NCBI GenBank assembly: GCA_030063045.1
Contig: JAQSEB010000137.1
Coordinates: 310,001 to 374,000, forward strand
Origin: Pratylenchus scribneri
Taxonomy: Eukaryota > Nematoda > Chromadorea > Rhabditida > Pratylenchidae
Length of the DNA stretch: 64,000 nt
Reading direction: 5' to 3'
Part shown: piece by piece, positions 24,301-36,685 of the stretch
How the letters are laid out: each line of letters starts with the position of its first letter
Numbering within the stretch: position 1 is the first letter of the stretch
The notes under the pieces: generated by a model
What the model saw: the letters and a program-made list of their open reading frames with translations, nothing else
Told to the model about the DNA's origin: nothing
Databases searched by the model: none
Translations under genes and position numbers: made by a program

Positions 24301-27300
24301 TCTATTTTCATGCGAATATTTTTAGGCAAATTGTTGAGCCGTTCCAGCAAAATTGCATTTGCCCTCCTCAATCGCCAAGTGACCGTCACCGGCCCATCCG
24401 GGAGCAAAGAACGCCTTCAACTTTGCGTTCCCGGCGATCGGGTCGCATTGGTTCGTGTCACCAAAACATTCAAATTATTCTAAAAACAAAATAAATTTTC
24501 AGGTATTCCCAAACAGTGAAGCGCCCGCATTCCTTTGTGCCTTCTATGGATGCCTTTTGGCCGGCATTGTTCCCGTCCCAATTGAGGTGCCAACCGCAAA
24601 AAGGGATGCAGCCGGATTGCAACAATTTGGATTCCTTTTGGGTAGTTGTGGTTAGTTTTGGGCAAATTCAGATAAACTATATTTTTCCTTGAGGGAATAA
24701 TCAAAATAGTTTAATTTTTCTAGAACATAACTGAATGAAATAATATTTTGATAATTCTCAGCATAATATTAAACTCTCTCTCCTCATTTTATTAGGTGTC
24801 CGTGTTGCGTTGACCTCCGAACGATGCCTGAAAGGATTGCCTCGCGCGGCTCAACAAAATGCAAGCCAATCTGTCGGCAGCCTTTCTTCTCCATCAAATT
24901 CTTCCTCTTCCACTGCATTTTCGCCCTCCGGCAATTCCCCCATTTCCCCTTCTTCAAATTCTCAAGGCCAATCAGCCGCAAATGCTTCACCATCGTCAAA
25001 TTCCAATGAATTGGCCGATTTTAAAGTAGGCAAAAAATGGAAAATTGAAAATGAAATTTGGGCAATTTATTGTGAAAAATATATGACAAACAAAATAAAT
25101 CCCAATTAAAAAGATGGGAAATTTTCCACTCTACAAAATGATATTAAGATCATCAAAAATGATTAAAAACGAAGGAAATTATTTATAAGCATTTAAAAAA
25201 TAGAGGTGTGAATGTTAATGTTGAACTTGAAGTAAAGAGAGGGCAGAGGGCACATTGAAGGACACTCATTCGATGATAGGGAAAAGAGAAAGTACGGTAG
25301 TAGAACGATTTCTGCTACTCCTCCTCAGTACAGTAGGAATTGTGTTGAGGGCATATTCACTTTCTCACCTCTGAGCTGAGGTTGAACAAATTAAGCTATT
25401 TTGCATTGAAATAATAATTTAATAATAATAAGTCTCTTCATATCCCTTAATAAATAATCGCGGATATTTTTGAGTTCATTAAAAAATGCCATGAAAATAA
25501 ATAAATTCATTTCAGGGTTGGCCTCGACTCCATTGGCTAGTGACCGAGAATTTGCCAAAACCCTCCAGGGATTGGACTCTTCCCTCATTGCTGGCCGATG
25601 ATTCATGTGCCTACATTGAATATAGCACGGATAGGGAGGGCGCCGTGAAAGGGGTTTGCACCAGCCGACAGGCAATGTTGGCCCATTCCCGCGCATTGGG
25701 TGCCATGTTGGACTATAAAGAAGGTGATTAGGGATTAATTAATAATTCATCAATGTTTTTATATCTTTAGGCCAAACCCTGGTTTGTGTTGTTGATTTTA
25801 AACGGGAAGCTGGCCTTTGGCATGCCTGCATTTCGGCCATATTGCATGGGATGCGTTGCCTATTCATTCCATATTCCCTAATGAAAGTGAATCCAACGTG
25901 TTGGCTGCTTCAGACAACTCGACATTCTGCCCAATTTGCCTTGGTCAAATCGCGTGATTTACATTGGTCATTGATGGCCACACGTGACCATGCCCAACTA
26001 CAATTGGCCTCATTGCGCGCAATTTTGGTAGATATTTGGGAAATGAAGGAAAAAGGAATACATTCGAAATCGATAATTATTTACATTTTTAACGTCTTTT
26101 TAATAAATATTTTCCCTCCTTTTCCATTTTCATATTCCCCAATTTGAATTTGAAGGTAACGGACGGTGCCAATCCCTGGTCCCTTTCCTCCTGCGACCAA
26201 TTCATCGACACATTCAAATCTCACGGCCTTTGGCCCGGTGCTATTTGCCCTTGCTCCGGTTCATCAGAAGCCGGCACTGTTGCCCTTCGAAGGCCAACAC
26301 GACGGCAACAGGTGGATGAACCAGCGCAAAATGGATGTGGAAGTGGCCGAGGTGTTCTCTCAATGTTGGCATTGAGTCATTGTGTTGTTCGGGTGGAACA
26401 GGCAACTTCGCTCAGTTCATTGGCATTACAAGTGCGAAATTCATTCAAACAAATTTAATTTAAAACCGACTGTTTTGGCAATAGATTTATTTTACCATAT
26501 TTTAGCCTCTGCTTTTATTTTACTACATATTATTTTCCTTGCAGCCTTATAATTCATCATTTTTGGGCAAATCATTTAATTAAAATATTTCACTTTCTGC
26601 AAACAAGCTGATTTATTTAGTGCAAACAGACGGATTTATTCTTAAAAACAGGCGGAATTAATTTAACCAGGCGGAATTATTCTAAGTAAACAGGCGGAAT
26701 TATTCTAAGTAAACAGGCGGAATTATTCTAAGTAAAACAGGCGGAATTATTCTAAGTAAACAGGCGGAATTATTCTAAGTAAAACAGGCGGAATTATTCT
26801 AAGTTCGCCAGGCGGAATTATTCTAAGTAAAACAGGCGGAATTATTCTAAGTAAACAGGCGGAATTATTCTAAGTAAAACAGGCGGAATTATTCTAAGTT
26901 GACCAGGCGGAATTATTCTAAGTAAAACAGGCGGAATTATTCTAAGTAAAACAGGCGGAATTATTCTAAGTAAAACAGGCGGAATTAATCTAAGTTAAAA
27001 CAGGCGGAATTATTCTAAGTTGACCAGGCGGAATTATTCTAGGTTGACTAAAACAGGCGGAATTATTCTTAAAAACAGGCGGAATTATTCTAAGTAAAAC
27101 AGGCGGAATTATTCTAAGTAAAACAGGCGGAATTATTCTAAGTAAAACAGGCGGAATTATTCTAAGTTTGACCAGGCGGAATTATTCTAAGTAAACAGGC
27201 GGAATTATTCTAAGTAAAACAGGCGGAATTATTCTAAGTAAAACAGGCGGAATTATTCTAAGTAAAACAGGCGGAATTATTCTAAGTAAAACAGGCGGAA

Positions 27301-30300
27301 TTATTCTAAGTAAACAGGCGGAATTATTCTAAGTAAAACAGGCGGAATTATTCTAAGTTGACCAGGCGGAATTATTCTAAGTAAACAGGCGGAATTATTC
27401 TAAGTAAAACAGGCGGAATTATTCTAAGTAAAACAGGCGGAATTATTCTAAGTTTGACCAGGCGGAATTATTCTTAAAAACAGGCCGAATTATTTAGTAC
27501 AAAACTTTTACCCCAAATATCCCTACCACTTCATCATTGATAAAATTTTTGTTGATCCACAGGACACGGGCCAAGTAATTCCAGGCGGAATGGCCGTTGT
27601 CGTTAAACTGAATGGGCCACCCCGACTTTGCCGTGCCGATGAAATTGGCGAAATTTGTTTGCATGCGGCATCCACCGCCGATGGTTTCCATGGCTTGAAA
27701 GGACTTTCTCAAGGGATTTTCTCGGTTTCTCCATTGGGCACCGACGACAAACCAATTGGTCCTCTACGTTATGTTCGAAGTGGATTGGTCGGATTCCTTG
27801 GCCCAGAGGGATTGATATTCTCGGTTGGAAGTAAACAATCAATGTTGCATGTTTCTGGCCGAATGCACAGCGCCGATGATGTTTGTGTGGGAAAAAGGGA
27901 AAAATGAAAAACAATCGAAAAATGAAATTTAAACAAAAATAAATGAATTTGTGAATAACCCCCTTCAGCTAATTGCCACCGTACTCGCCGTTGAACCAAT
28001 GAAATTTATTTACCGAGGTCGAATTTCGGTGTTCAGCATTCGAGTACTCCGCGATGAACGAATTTGCATTGTAGCCGAACAAAGGCCGGAAGTTAATGAG
28101 GAGGAAGCATTCGGATGGATGGTGCGTTCATTCTCATTGCTATATAATTTATTTGTTTTGTTTTTGGATTTCTGACAAATTGCTCTCCTCTATCATATAC
28201 ATCTTAACTAAATTTGGTTTAATGTCACAATTCGGGGAATTATCATAAGTTTTGGCGGAGTAGAAGTCCATAAAATCCACGAGGATAGAAAGGGAAAAAT
28301 ATAAATTATAATTGATTTGATGGCCATTTTAATCCAATGATCCATATTAAATCTTACTAACAATGAATGCAACTCAATTTCACCCATCTTTTGCAGGTTC
28401 GAGTGCTCCAGGCCATTGATTCAATCCATCAATTGGGCATTTATTGCCTCAGCCTTGTTCCACCCAATCAACTGCCAAAAACCCCGTTAGGCGGCATTCA
28501 TGTCACTGAAACGAGGCAACGTTTCCTGGATGCCAATTTGCATCCCACCACATTGTTGATGTGCCCCCAAAATTGTGTCCTCAATTTGCCAAAGCCTCGA
28601 GAGCCACCGGCCGAAGTTGGCCCAGCGGCAATGTTCGTTGGAAATATTGTCCAGGGCATTCGAATTGGTAAAATATTTTTTTAATTTTATTTATAAATTT
28701 GGATCAATTTTAGCTGAAGCAAAAGGCCGTGACCTTCCGTACAGTGCAGATGAAAGTGTCCATTTGGCTGATATTCTCCGCCAACGGGCTCAACATACCC
28801 CGGACCATGTGCTATATTCCTTGTTGAATTCCCGTGGAATGGAGGTAGATTCATTGACTTGCGCCCAATTGTTGAAAAGGGCCGAAAGGATTGCGGCATT
28901 GTTGTTGGAGAAGGGAAGGTTGAATGCCGGTGACCATGTTGCTCTAATTTTCCCTCCTGGATTGGATTTGATTGCGGTAATGGCCAAAATTATTATATTC
29001 CAAATTTTTGGCTAATTTTTATAGGCAGTTTTCGGTTGTTTCTGTGCATCCCTGGTGCCAGTTTCTATTCGGCCTCCTTCCCCACAAAATTTGCATAATT
29101 CAATGCTGACTGTCCGGTCAGTTAATTTTTAATTTGGAAATGACAAATTCATTTGTTTCTTTTCATTTAGAATGATTGTGGATGTGAGCAAGGCTGTTGC
29201 CCTTCTCTCCAATTCTTCCCTGATTAAATTGCTCAAAAGCAAAGAAGTATCGCATCGAGTGAGCACAAAAGCATGGCCAACCATTCTCGACATCGAGGAT
29301 GCCCCATCCCTTTCCGTTGCCCGTAATCGTGCCCGTCGATCCGGGGATAACGTGATAACACCTTCAAGAGAGCCCAGTGACATTTGCTATTTGGTAAGAA
29401 TTTCTTTAAATATGCCAGAGGGCCAATCAGATTATTAAATGTTGGCATAGAATAGAGGGCAATTTAGTCTTCCACTTTTATATTTATCATTCTTATTTAA
29501 TAAATATGAGGAAGGACATTCTCGATATTAATTAATATATTTTGGGTAAATTTCAATCAATTTTTTACAGGATTTTGCCGTCAGTACCACTGGCCAACTT
29601 TCTGGCGTGCTCAAAACAGCGCAGGTATCCCCTTTTCAAAATCCATTGTATTCCATTACAAAATTGAATTTAGGGCGCCACCAACCAATGCAAAAGTTTG
29701 AAAGTTGCCTGCGAACTTTATCCATCCAGGAATGTGACACTTTGTCTTGACCCATGCTCCGGCATGGGTTTCACCCTTTGGTGCCTTTCCAGCGTCTATT
29801 CCGGCCATCAATCCACGTTGATTCCGCCATTGGAAATTGAACAGAATCCGCAAGTTTGGTTGCAAGTGATGAGCCAAAATAAAAGTCGAGACGCATTTTG
29901 CTCATATTCCGTCATGGAATTGTGCGTCAAAGAATTGGCACCTCATTTGGCACAACTGAGGGAAAGAGGCATCAATTTGTCCAGGTGAGGGGATTATTCA
30001 ATATTTCTTGACAAAATTTCGGATTATGCTTTAATTTGTTAATGAAATATTTATTTATGCCCTCCCGCCATTTTTTGTAGCCTTCGAAATTGCATTGTTG
30101 TGGCCGAAGAACGTCCCCGTGTCCAGCTGTGCAATGCTTTCATCAAATTGTTTGGCCCATTAGGCCTTTCGGCCCGTGCCGTCAGCACTTCATTTGGATG
30201 TCGCGTCAATCCGGCAATTTGCCTTCAAGGCGCTGCCAGCCCAGACCCGGCTACCGTTTTTGTGGATGCACGTGCCCTTCGCAATGATCGAGTCACTTTG

Positions 30301-31656
30301 GTAGAGAGGGGCGCTCCGCACAGTATTTGCCTGATGGAAAGTGGCAAATTGTTGCCTGGCGTCAAAGTGGCCATTGCCAATCCAAAAACACTTGGCCAAT
30401 GTGGGGACACACATTTGGGAGAGGTACAAAAAATGGCAGCAATATTTGAAGTTAATTATTTTAATAGATTTGGGTGGCCAGCGGGCACAATGCCGCCGGA
30501 TTTTTCTCTCTTTTTGGCGAGGAAACCCGCCTTCAAACGGATCATTTCAACGCGAGGCTAAGCACCGGGGACACAAAAACAATTTGGGCAAGGACCGGCT
30601 ATTTGGGATTTTTACGGCAAACGCAGGCAATCACCGCGGATGGAGGTGGATTTTGAATTATTTAAAATGCTTATTACTCGGAAGAGAAAAATAAGCAAAT
30701 CACTTGACTAGGACATTGTTGAATTTTATATCCCCAAAGGAATTATTAGAAAAATTTGGACAAGTCCATCTTGATTTTTTTTTTGGTTTTTAATGGAATT
30801 CAAATAAGTTTAAAACGGCACAATTGGTCACTTAATAAAATATTCAAATGTAGAACTCCACGATGCCCTTTTTGTTGTTGGCGCAATGGACGAAACATTG
30901 TTGCTGCGAGGAATGCGTTATCATCCGGCCGACATCGAATTGACCGTCAACAGGGCGCATCGACAAATTTGCGAAAGGTACATAAATATTACAGACTATA
31001 GTCCTAATCTAGAGCAAAAGTTGTTTGTGGATGAGAGCTGGCCCTAGGATCTAACCCTGGGACTTTGCTGAAGCCCCCCAGTGGCTTAATGAATGGGATA
31101 GGGATTAATTGCGAATCAACTTACCTTTATTAATTTGTGCCAAAAATATGATAATAATGTGAAGGGGAAAAAGAGAAAAAGGGGTGGGTTTATAAATGCG
31201 GATTGGGGCAATATTTGATTGATAAGGTGACAGGGTGATTAGGCAAAAAGTGGGGGTACAGTAAGATGAATAGTAAAGGCACTTAAATAGGCATTCAAAT
31301 GGAACGAAATCGAGAATAATTTTAAATGGGTATTATCAGTAATTTAATTTTCCATCGTCCCTTCGTTGAATTTATTTTAATTCCCCTCCCAAAAATATTC
31401 CAGTGCCACCTTCACTTGGACCCATTTGTTGGTGATTGTGGCTGAAACAACAGCACCAGAAACAGAAGCACTCGATTTAGTCCCCGCAATCACATCTGCC
31501 GTTTTGGAGGAACAACATTTGATTGTGGGCGTTGTTGTGGTGGTTGACCCAGGCACAATCCCAATGAACAGCCGTGGGGAAAAGCAAAGGACGCATTTGC
31601 GGGAATTATTCCTCAAAGACCAATTGGATCCAATTTATGTTTCATACAACCTGTGA
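15351..31656 (+). CDS. dip-2: DIP2 (disco-interacting protein 2) homolog
   Basis: DIP2 proteins carry a DMAP1-binding domain and two fatty-acyl-AMP-ligase-like domains and act in lipid metabolism and neuron shape. Exons: 15351-15456, 15506-15601, 15649-15717, 16061-16243, 19097-19644, 20083-20364, 23906-23963, 24019-24185, 24244-24283, 24326-24450, 24503-24650, 24796-25025, 25516-25723, 25771-26027, 26156-26431, 27563-27880, 27969-28121, 28397-28667, 28714-28976, 29025-29116, 29171-29393, 29571-29624, 29674-29984, 30081-30423, 30468-30645, 30854-30977, 31404-31656. The lengths sum to 1792 codons with every phase consistent (1791 aa; human DIP2A is about 1570). DMAP1-binding domain about 10-115 (LELSEGDITEKGYEKKR). 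First ligase-like domain from about 450 (PGDRVALVFPNSE, YGCLLAGIVPVPIEVP); second from about 1180 to the end, finishing DQLDPIYVSYNL. The intron after 24185 starts GCAAGT. Introns hold arrays A2 and B1 and two dispersed repeats. Confidence 0.95.
16985..17640 (+). repeat. Minisatellite family A, array A2 (dip-2 intron 4)
   Basis: About 22 copies of the 29-bp unit, here reading CCGGAAAACACAAAAAATCA then GAATTC on the plus strand, the reverse complement of A1. It lies in the 2.85-kb intron 16244-19096. The last few units decay (CCGTAAAACAC, CCTTAAAACAC). Confidence 0.97.
19672..19963 (+). repeat. Dispersed ~330-bp repeat, copy 1 (dip-2 intron 5)
   Basis: Starts near CCTAATCTAGGGCTAAAGTT and ends near GGCATTGTTGGCATTGACA. 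It has the conserved block GGGGCAATATTTGATTGATA and then a gggggtacagtaagatgaa block. Sense to dip-2. Confidence 0.85.
22580..23963 (+). CDS. dip-2: Alternative first exon of dip-2
   Basis: A 1384-base open frame from ATG at 22580 runs without a stop into the dip-2 exon 23906-23963, in the same frame and to the same donor. The last 19 codons are ordinary dip-2 (KPRKKSLQEYY...), but before them are about 442 residues rich in Ser, Gln, Asn and Pro with codon use like real coding sequence (for example VRPVDKKDIIGRMDEKG). No splice acceptor in the correct phase was found upstream, so this reads as an alternative promoter giving a 1805-aa isoform that swaps the DMAP1-binding N-terminus for a disordered one. 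The shorter exon (23906-23963) would join to 20364 through the acceptor TTGTTTGCAG. Confidence 0.65.
26603..27497 (+). repeat. Minisatellite family B, array B1 (dip-2 intron 15)
   Basis: About 37 copies of a 23-25-bp unit, CAGGCGGAATTATTCTAAG followed by TAAAA, TAAA or TTGAC. Two unit endings alternate irregularly, giving a higher-order pattern. The edges are degenerate. It fills most of the intron 26432-27562. Confidence 0.97.
30998..31305 (+). repeat. Dispersed ~330-bp repeat, copy 2 (last dip-2 intron)
   Basis: Begins TCCTAATCTAGAGCAAAAGT and carries the same GGGGCAATATTTGATTGATA block as copy 1. Sense to dip-2. Confidence 0.85.
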
Positions 31657-32268
31657 ATCGACAAAATCGAGGCTTTCTACACAATTTTCTTGTCTTCTTC
31701 CCAATCCAAAATTGCCATTTGCTCATCCTCCCCCATACAAAAAAGGCCAACAAATTCCCACACCCAAAATAATTTGATGATCTTTCCAAAATCACTTTTT
31801 TCCATCACAAATTCAATTTTTTATTGTGAAAAAGGCAAAAAAATATTATTTCAATAAATGGAAGAGAATTTTTAAAAGCAAAAATAATAAAATGCATTTG
31901 ATGATGAAAGGCATTTTTGATGGATTTAAATGTCGATGAATGATGGATTGGATTATTTTTGGTGGATGCACCACAGAAATGTGGAAAATTAACAGAAAAT
32001 ATTAATGAGAAAAAAATGTTTCAGTGGATGATAATTTTCACAATTTCACAGATTTATTCATTGAAGGGGCTTAGCTGGGATGGAATCTAGAGGGGAATGA
32101 GAGAATGTCAAGATTGAAGTTGAACTAGTCATTTTAATTATTATAATTGAATGAATTTGAATGAGATGAACACAGGCAGGGAATTTGAAGAACCGATTTT
32201 ATTGTTTTGAAAGCATCCATTTTAAAGATTTATTTTGCATTTTCGTTGTTCCCATTCCTTTCCTCTCA
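31657..32268. other. Convergent 3' ends of dip-2 and the MADF-BESS gene
   Basis: The interval between two stop codons facing each other; it holds both 3' UTRs. AATAAA near 31853 may end dip-2 transcripts. No other gene was seen. Confidence 0.55.
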
Positions 32269-34352
32269 TCAACGTGGCAATGAGCCCAATTCTGCCCGAT
32301 ACAGTACATCACTAATTTCCTTTCGCGCTTCCAATGCGCCAATCGGCGAGCGAGTTGAAATCTTCTTCAGAGTCATTGCAACGAAACGACCAAAACAGGC
32401 AAACTCATCTTCGGTATTTACGTTTACGGTGGGTGGCGGCATTGTTGCTTCATCAATTTTCCTTTCCATATTGCCAATTGCTGATGTTGAGCATATTGGA
32501 TATTGGGAATAGTCAATTGGCATTGAATTTGTTTGTTGACATTTCTTTGGGATGGCCGAATTGGTGGTGTTGTTTGTTGGTTCATCTGAAGGCAAAATTA
32601 TTATCAACCAGGTGGAATTAAAACAGGCGGAATTATTCTAAGTTGACCAGGCGGAATTATTCTTAAAAAGGCGGAATTATTCTAAGTTAGCCAGGCGGAA
32701 TTATTCTAAGTTGACCAGGCGGAATTATTCTAAGTTAGCCAGGCGGAATTATTCTAAGTAAACAGGCGGAATTATCCTAAGTTGACCAGGCGGAATTATT
32801 CTAAGTAAACAGGCGGAATTATCCTAAGTTGACCAGGCGGAATTATTCTAAGTAAACAGGCGGAATTATTCTAAGTAAAACAGGCGGAATTATTCTAAGT
32901 TGATCAGGCGGAATTATTCTAAGTAAACAGGCGGAATTATTCTAAGTAAAACAGGCGGAATTATTCTAAGTTGACCAGGCGGATTTATTCTAATAAGTAA
33001 AACAGGCGGAATTATTCTAAGTTGACCAGGCGGAATTATTCTAAGTAAACAGGCGGAATTATTCAAATTAAAACAGGCGGAATTATTCTAAGTTTGACCA
33101 GACGGAATTATCCTAAGTTGACCAGGCGGAATTATTCTAAGTTGACCAGGCGGAATTATTCTAAGTAAACAGGCGGAATTATTCTAAGTTGACCAGGCGG
33201 AATTATTCTAAGTAAACAGGCGGAATTATTCTAATTAAAACAGGCGGAATTATTCTAAGTTTGACCAGGCGGAATTATCCTAAGTTGACCAGGCGGAATT
33301 ATTCTAAGTAAAACAGGCGGAATTAATCTAAGTAAAACAGGCGGAATTATTCTAAGTTGACCAGCAGGCGGAATTATTCTAGGTTGACTAGAACAGGCGG
33401 AATTATTCTTAAAAACAGGCGGAATTATTCTTAAAAACAGGCGGAATTATTCTAAGTTGACCAGGTGGAATTAAAATTACGGCAATAATCATTTGCTTTT
33501 TAATAATTTGATTTCAACCCACTTTTCGTTGTCGATGACTGGCCCTTCAGGGCATTTCCTTCCAGTGGAATCGACTCAATTTTAGGTGATTCCATATTGC
33601 TCTCATCAATCACCATCAATTCGGTTAATTCATCTTTGATTGAGGCCAATGAATTGACCGCTTGAGAGGAACTTTGTTCCATTTCACAAGGCGATGATTT
33701 CCGTTCCGGTTGAGGCGATACGGAGGCGGAGGCCTGTTGTTGGGAAGATGAGGAGGCGGCTGGAATTGAGGCACTGTTTTCCTCCAAGGGAGTCGGCAAA
33801 GATGCATCGTCGGAAGGCCGATTTGTTGTAACCGTCTTTTTCTTCTTTGGCGGTGGTGGCGGAGATTCATTTGGGCTGAAATTTGTTTAAAATTTCCTTT
33901 TGGATTTATGGGGGAACTGACAGTCCAATATCGGCCGTATCATCCAAAAATTTGAGTCGTGAAAAATAAATCCATCCAGGCTCATCAATGGCCGCAGCCG
34001 GATTCACTTCTTGCTGAAGTTGCAGTTTCTTTCGTTTCCTTCGATACCTACAGTAATCCATAATACCGTATTCCCTTTTCCCATTAAACGAACATATCCC
34101 GCAAATTCTTGAATTGGGTTCGAACTTCTTCCTCTGTTCATGGGGGGAATTATTTCAATGTTTTCCTCTTTGAAATGACTTACGAGTGAATGGCACCTCC
34201 TCATATTTATTCAATTCATCCATTATCAAATTCAGACATTCTCGCCGTTTTTCGGCATTTTTCGAATCCTCATTTTTGTGCGACCAAAGGCAAGGGTATT
34301 TTCGATATTCGACAATTAGCCGATCACGGGAAAGGTCATTCCAATTGGACAT
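32269..34352 (-). CDS. MADF-BESS domain protein
   Basis: Probable nuclear DNA-binding or transcription cofactor. Exons on the minus strand: 34352-34184, 34133-34094, 34047-33922, 33875-33523, 32585-32269; lengths sum to 335 codons in phase (334 aa). The N-terminal MADF domain shows LIVEYRKYPCLW, then VRTQFKNLRDMYRRKRKK and WIYFSRLKFLDD. A PPKKKKTV patch resembles a nuclear signal, followed by a Ser/Gln/Glu-rich linker. The last exon codes a BESS-like end (DEFACFGRFVAMTLKKIS, then EISDVLYRAELG). The intron between the last two exons (32586-33522) is almost wholly minisatellite B2. If that intron is retained, the frame ends at 33500 with no BESS domain (236 aa), a possible second isoform. Confidence 0.82.
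32607..33472 (+). repeat. Minisatellite family B, array B2 (MADF-BESS intron 4)
   Basis: About 36 copies of the CAGGCGGAATTATTCTAAG unit, more variable than B1 (GGAATTATCC, GGAATTAATC variants, one CCAGCAGG insertion). It is antisense to its host gene, unlike the other three B arrays. Confidence 0.97.
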
Positions 34353-35991
34353 TTTTCAGGGACGAATTTGGGAAAGCGCAAAGGCAAAAGGAATGCCCAG
34401 GAAAAGTATGACTGGGAAAAATCGCCTTAGCAGGATGTGTGTGTGTTTGTGTGCAGAATTGTTGGTGGCGTAAAATCAATCGATGTGTGGCGACGGCGAG
34501 AGATTGAGACGAAAATGCTATTGGGCTGCAACAACGGCCGTGGCGAGGATGTGGAGATGGTGGATGGAGGACCAACCGACCAACCACCACGGAGAGTTGG
34601 ACGGACGAAGCGATGGACGGTTGGAGAGTTGGGCGAGACGACCACCTCTACCAGCGAGCAAAACCCCCCGGGCGAGTGGCCGTCGCTGCTCGCTATTGGC
34701 GATGGCGACTGCTCGACAGGATTGGGCGGTTGGCGGTGAATGTTGGGCGAGCGGTCTATTTGGCGAGGGCGAGCAGAGTTGAGCGTATGGCGAGATGAGG
34801 GTTTCGACTTTGATGAGTGGAGGCGCGACGGCAACCACCGACGCCTCACAGAGAGAGGCTGCCGACGAGAAGGCGAGGACGAGGATGATGATGATGAGAT
34901 GACTAAAACAACGACCACCAACCGACCAGGGTTCTCCCCTCCAGCGATTCTCTCTCTGGCCACCTTCATGCTGTGTGCACTCTCCAACAAAAATATTCTT
35001 CTCTCTTTGCACATCCACTCAAATGTGGGTGGTTTTTCATTGTTATGCAGCTTTTTCTATTTCTATATTTTTGTATGTTTTTATTTATATTATAACTGCT
35101 TAAATGCTAATGCTAGCTATTTATTATGCAATATCCATGAAAAAAAATTTAACATTGTGGAATTTGCAAAGAATGCATGTATTGAAAAGTAAAATATAAA
35201 ATGAATAAATTTGTTGTACAATTTTGCCAAAAAAATCACTAGAAGGAAAGAAAAACGGAACGGCATTTTCCTTTTTTACGATACAGTAAACCAATATTCG
35301 CAATATTGGCGATAATTTTGTAATGACAATATATCCCAAAAAAAATTGATTTTTGCATGCGGGCGGATGCGGATTGAATTGAGAAAAAATGAAATGATCA
35401 TGATTGATTGATAATGATCCGTAATAGGGCCGTGTATCCTCCAATCCATTATTGTTATAAATTTTATCCACTCTTAATAAAAAATAAAAAAATTTCCAAA
35501 AATGATTAATAAGCCTCAATCAGCAACAAATGGGCCCTCACCCTCATGAAATATAAACATAAGGTTTTATAAATTAAGGTGTAGGTAGGTGTAGTTTTGG
35601 ATGCAACAGCAGCCGCATCCAAATGGTCGCTGCTGATTGGTTATTGCATTTTTAGTGCTTTCGGTTGGATTCCACCTTGAGCAATCGAGGAGGTGAACCG
35701 GGAGCGGATTTTGAGAAGACAATCATCAAATTGGCACAAATATTTGATGGTGAGGTAACAACAACAGACGGATAGAAGAATAAAACAGACGAAATTTCCT
35801 CTACTTTTTATTATCCCTTCATAAATTTGGTCCTTACTCCTTATTCTTAATCGCGAATTACGTAAAATACGACATATTGAAAATGAATTTAATTTTTAGA
35901 TTTGATAATCAGCTTTCAACGCGATTTATTCATTCCTAAATTTCTGATTTGTTTCAACAATTATAAAATAAATTTGTGACAATAAATAGAA
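34353..35991. other. Divergent intergenic region with CpG-rich segment
   Basis: Lies between the MADF-BESS gene (-) and dlc-1 (+). 34440-34960 is clearly GC- and CpG-rich against AT-rich surroundings and is open on both strands for 100-195 codons, without any domain. It may be promoter or 5' UTR for the MADF-BESS gene. The rest is AT-rich with nothing recognised. Confidence 0.5.
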
Positions 35992-36395
<404 letters not shown>

Positions 36396-36543
36396 TCAAT
36401 GCAATGCAATAAGGAAGGATGGGAGAAGAGAGAGAATAAGAATAATGCTCCAATCATGTCGGACGATATTTGCCGAAATTAAACAAATCCTTTTCATCCA
36501 TAATAGATAGTTCTTGTTCTATTTTAATTTTTTTTGTCGGTTG

Positions 36544-36656
36544 AATAAAGTTCAAAAAATATTTGAATATTGATTTTTAATATCGATTATTTATTTTCGA
36601 TTATATTTTCAATTATTTTTGGATTATTCATCGCAAATTTATTAATTTATTTTTAG
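36544..36656 (+). promoter_or_regulatory. Operon-type junction: poly(A) signal and trans-splice acceptor
   Basis: AATAAA at 36544-36549 would end dlc-1; TTTTTAG at 36650-36656, about 107 bp later, precedes the npl-4 ATG by 29 bases with no further exon needed. This spacing is typical of nematode operons where the downstream RNA gets an SL2-type leader. Confidence 0.6.
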
Positions 36657-36685
36657 TCAAAAGAATCTAATCAATCAACAAACAA

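Noticed and set aside
26603..27497. CRISPR-like regular array
   Set aside because: Units are contiguous with no unique spacers, in a nematode intron; it is a minisatellite.
34427..35014. 195-codon minus-strand frame and overlapping plus-strand frames
   Set aside because: Both strands are open because the segment is GC-rich; composition is simple (Ser/Arg/Pro) and no family fits.
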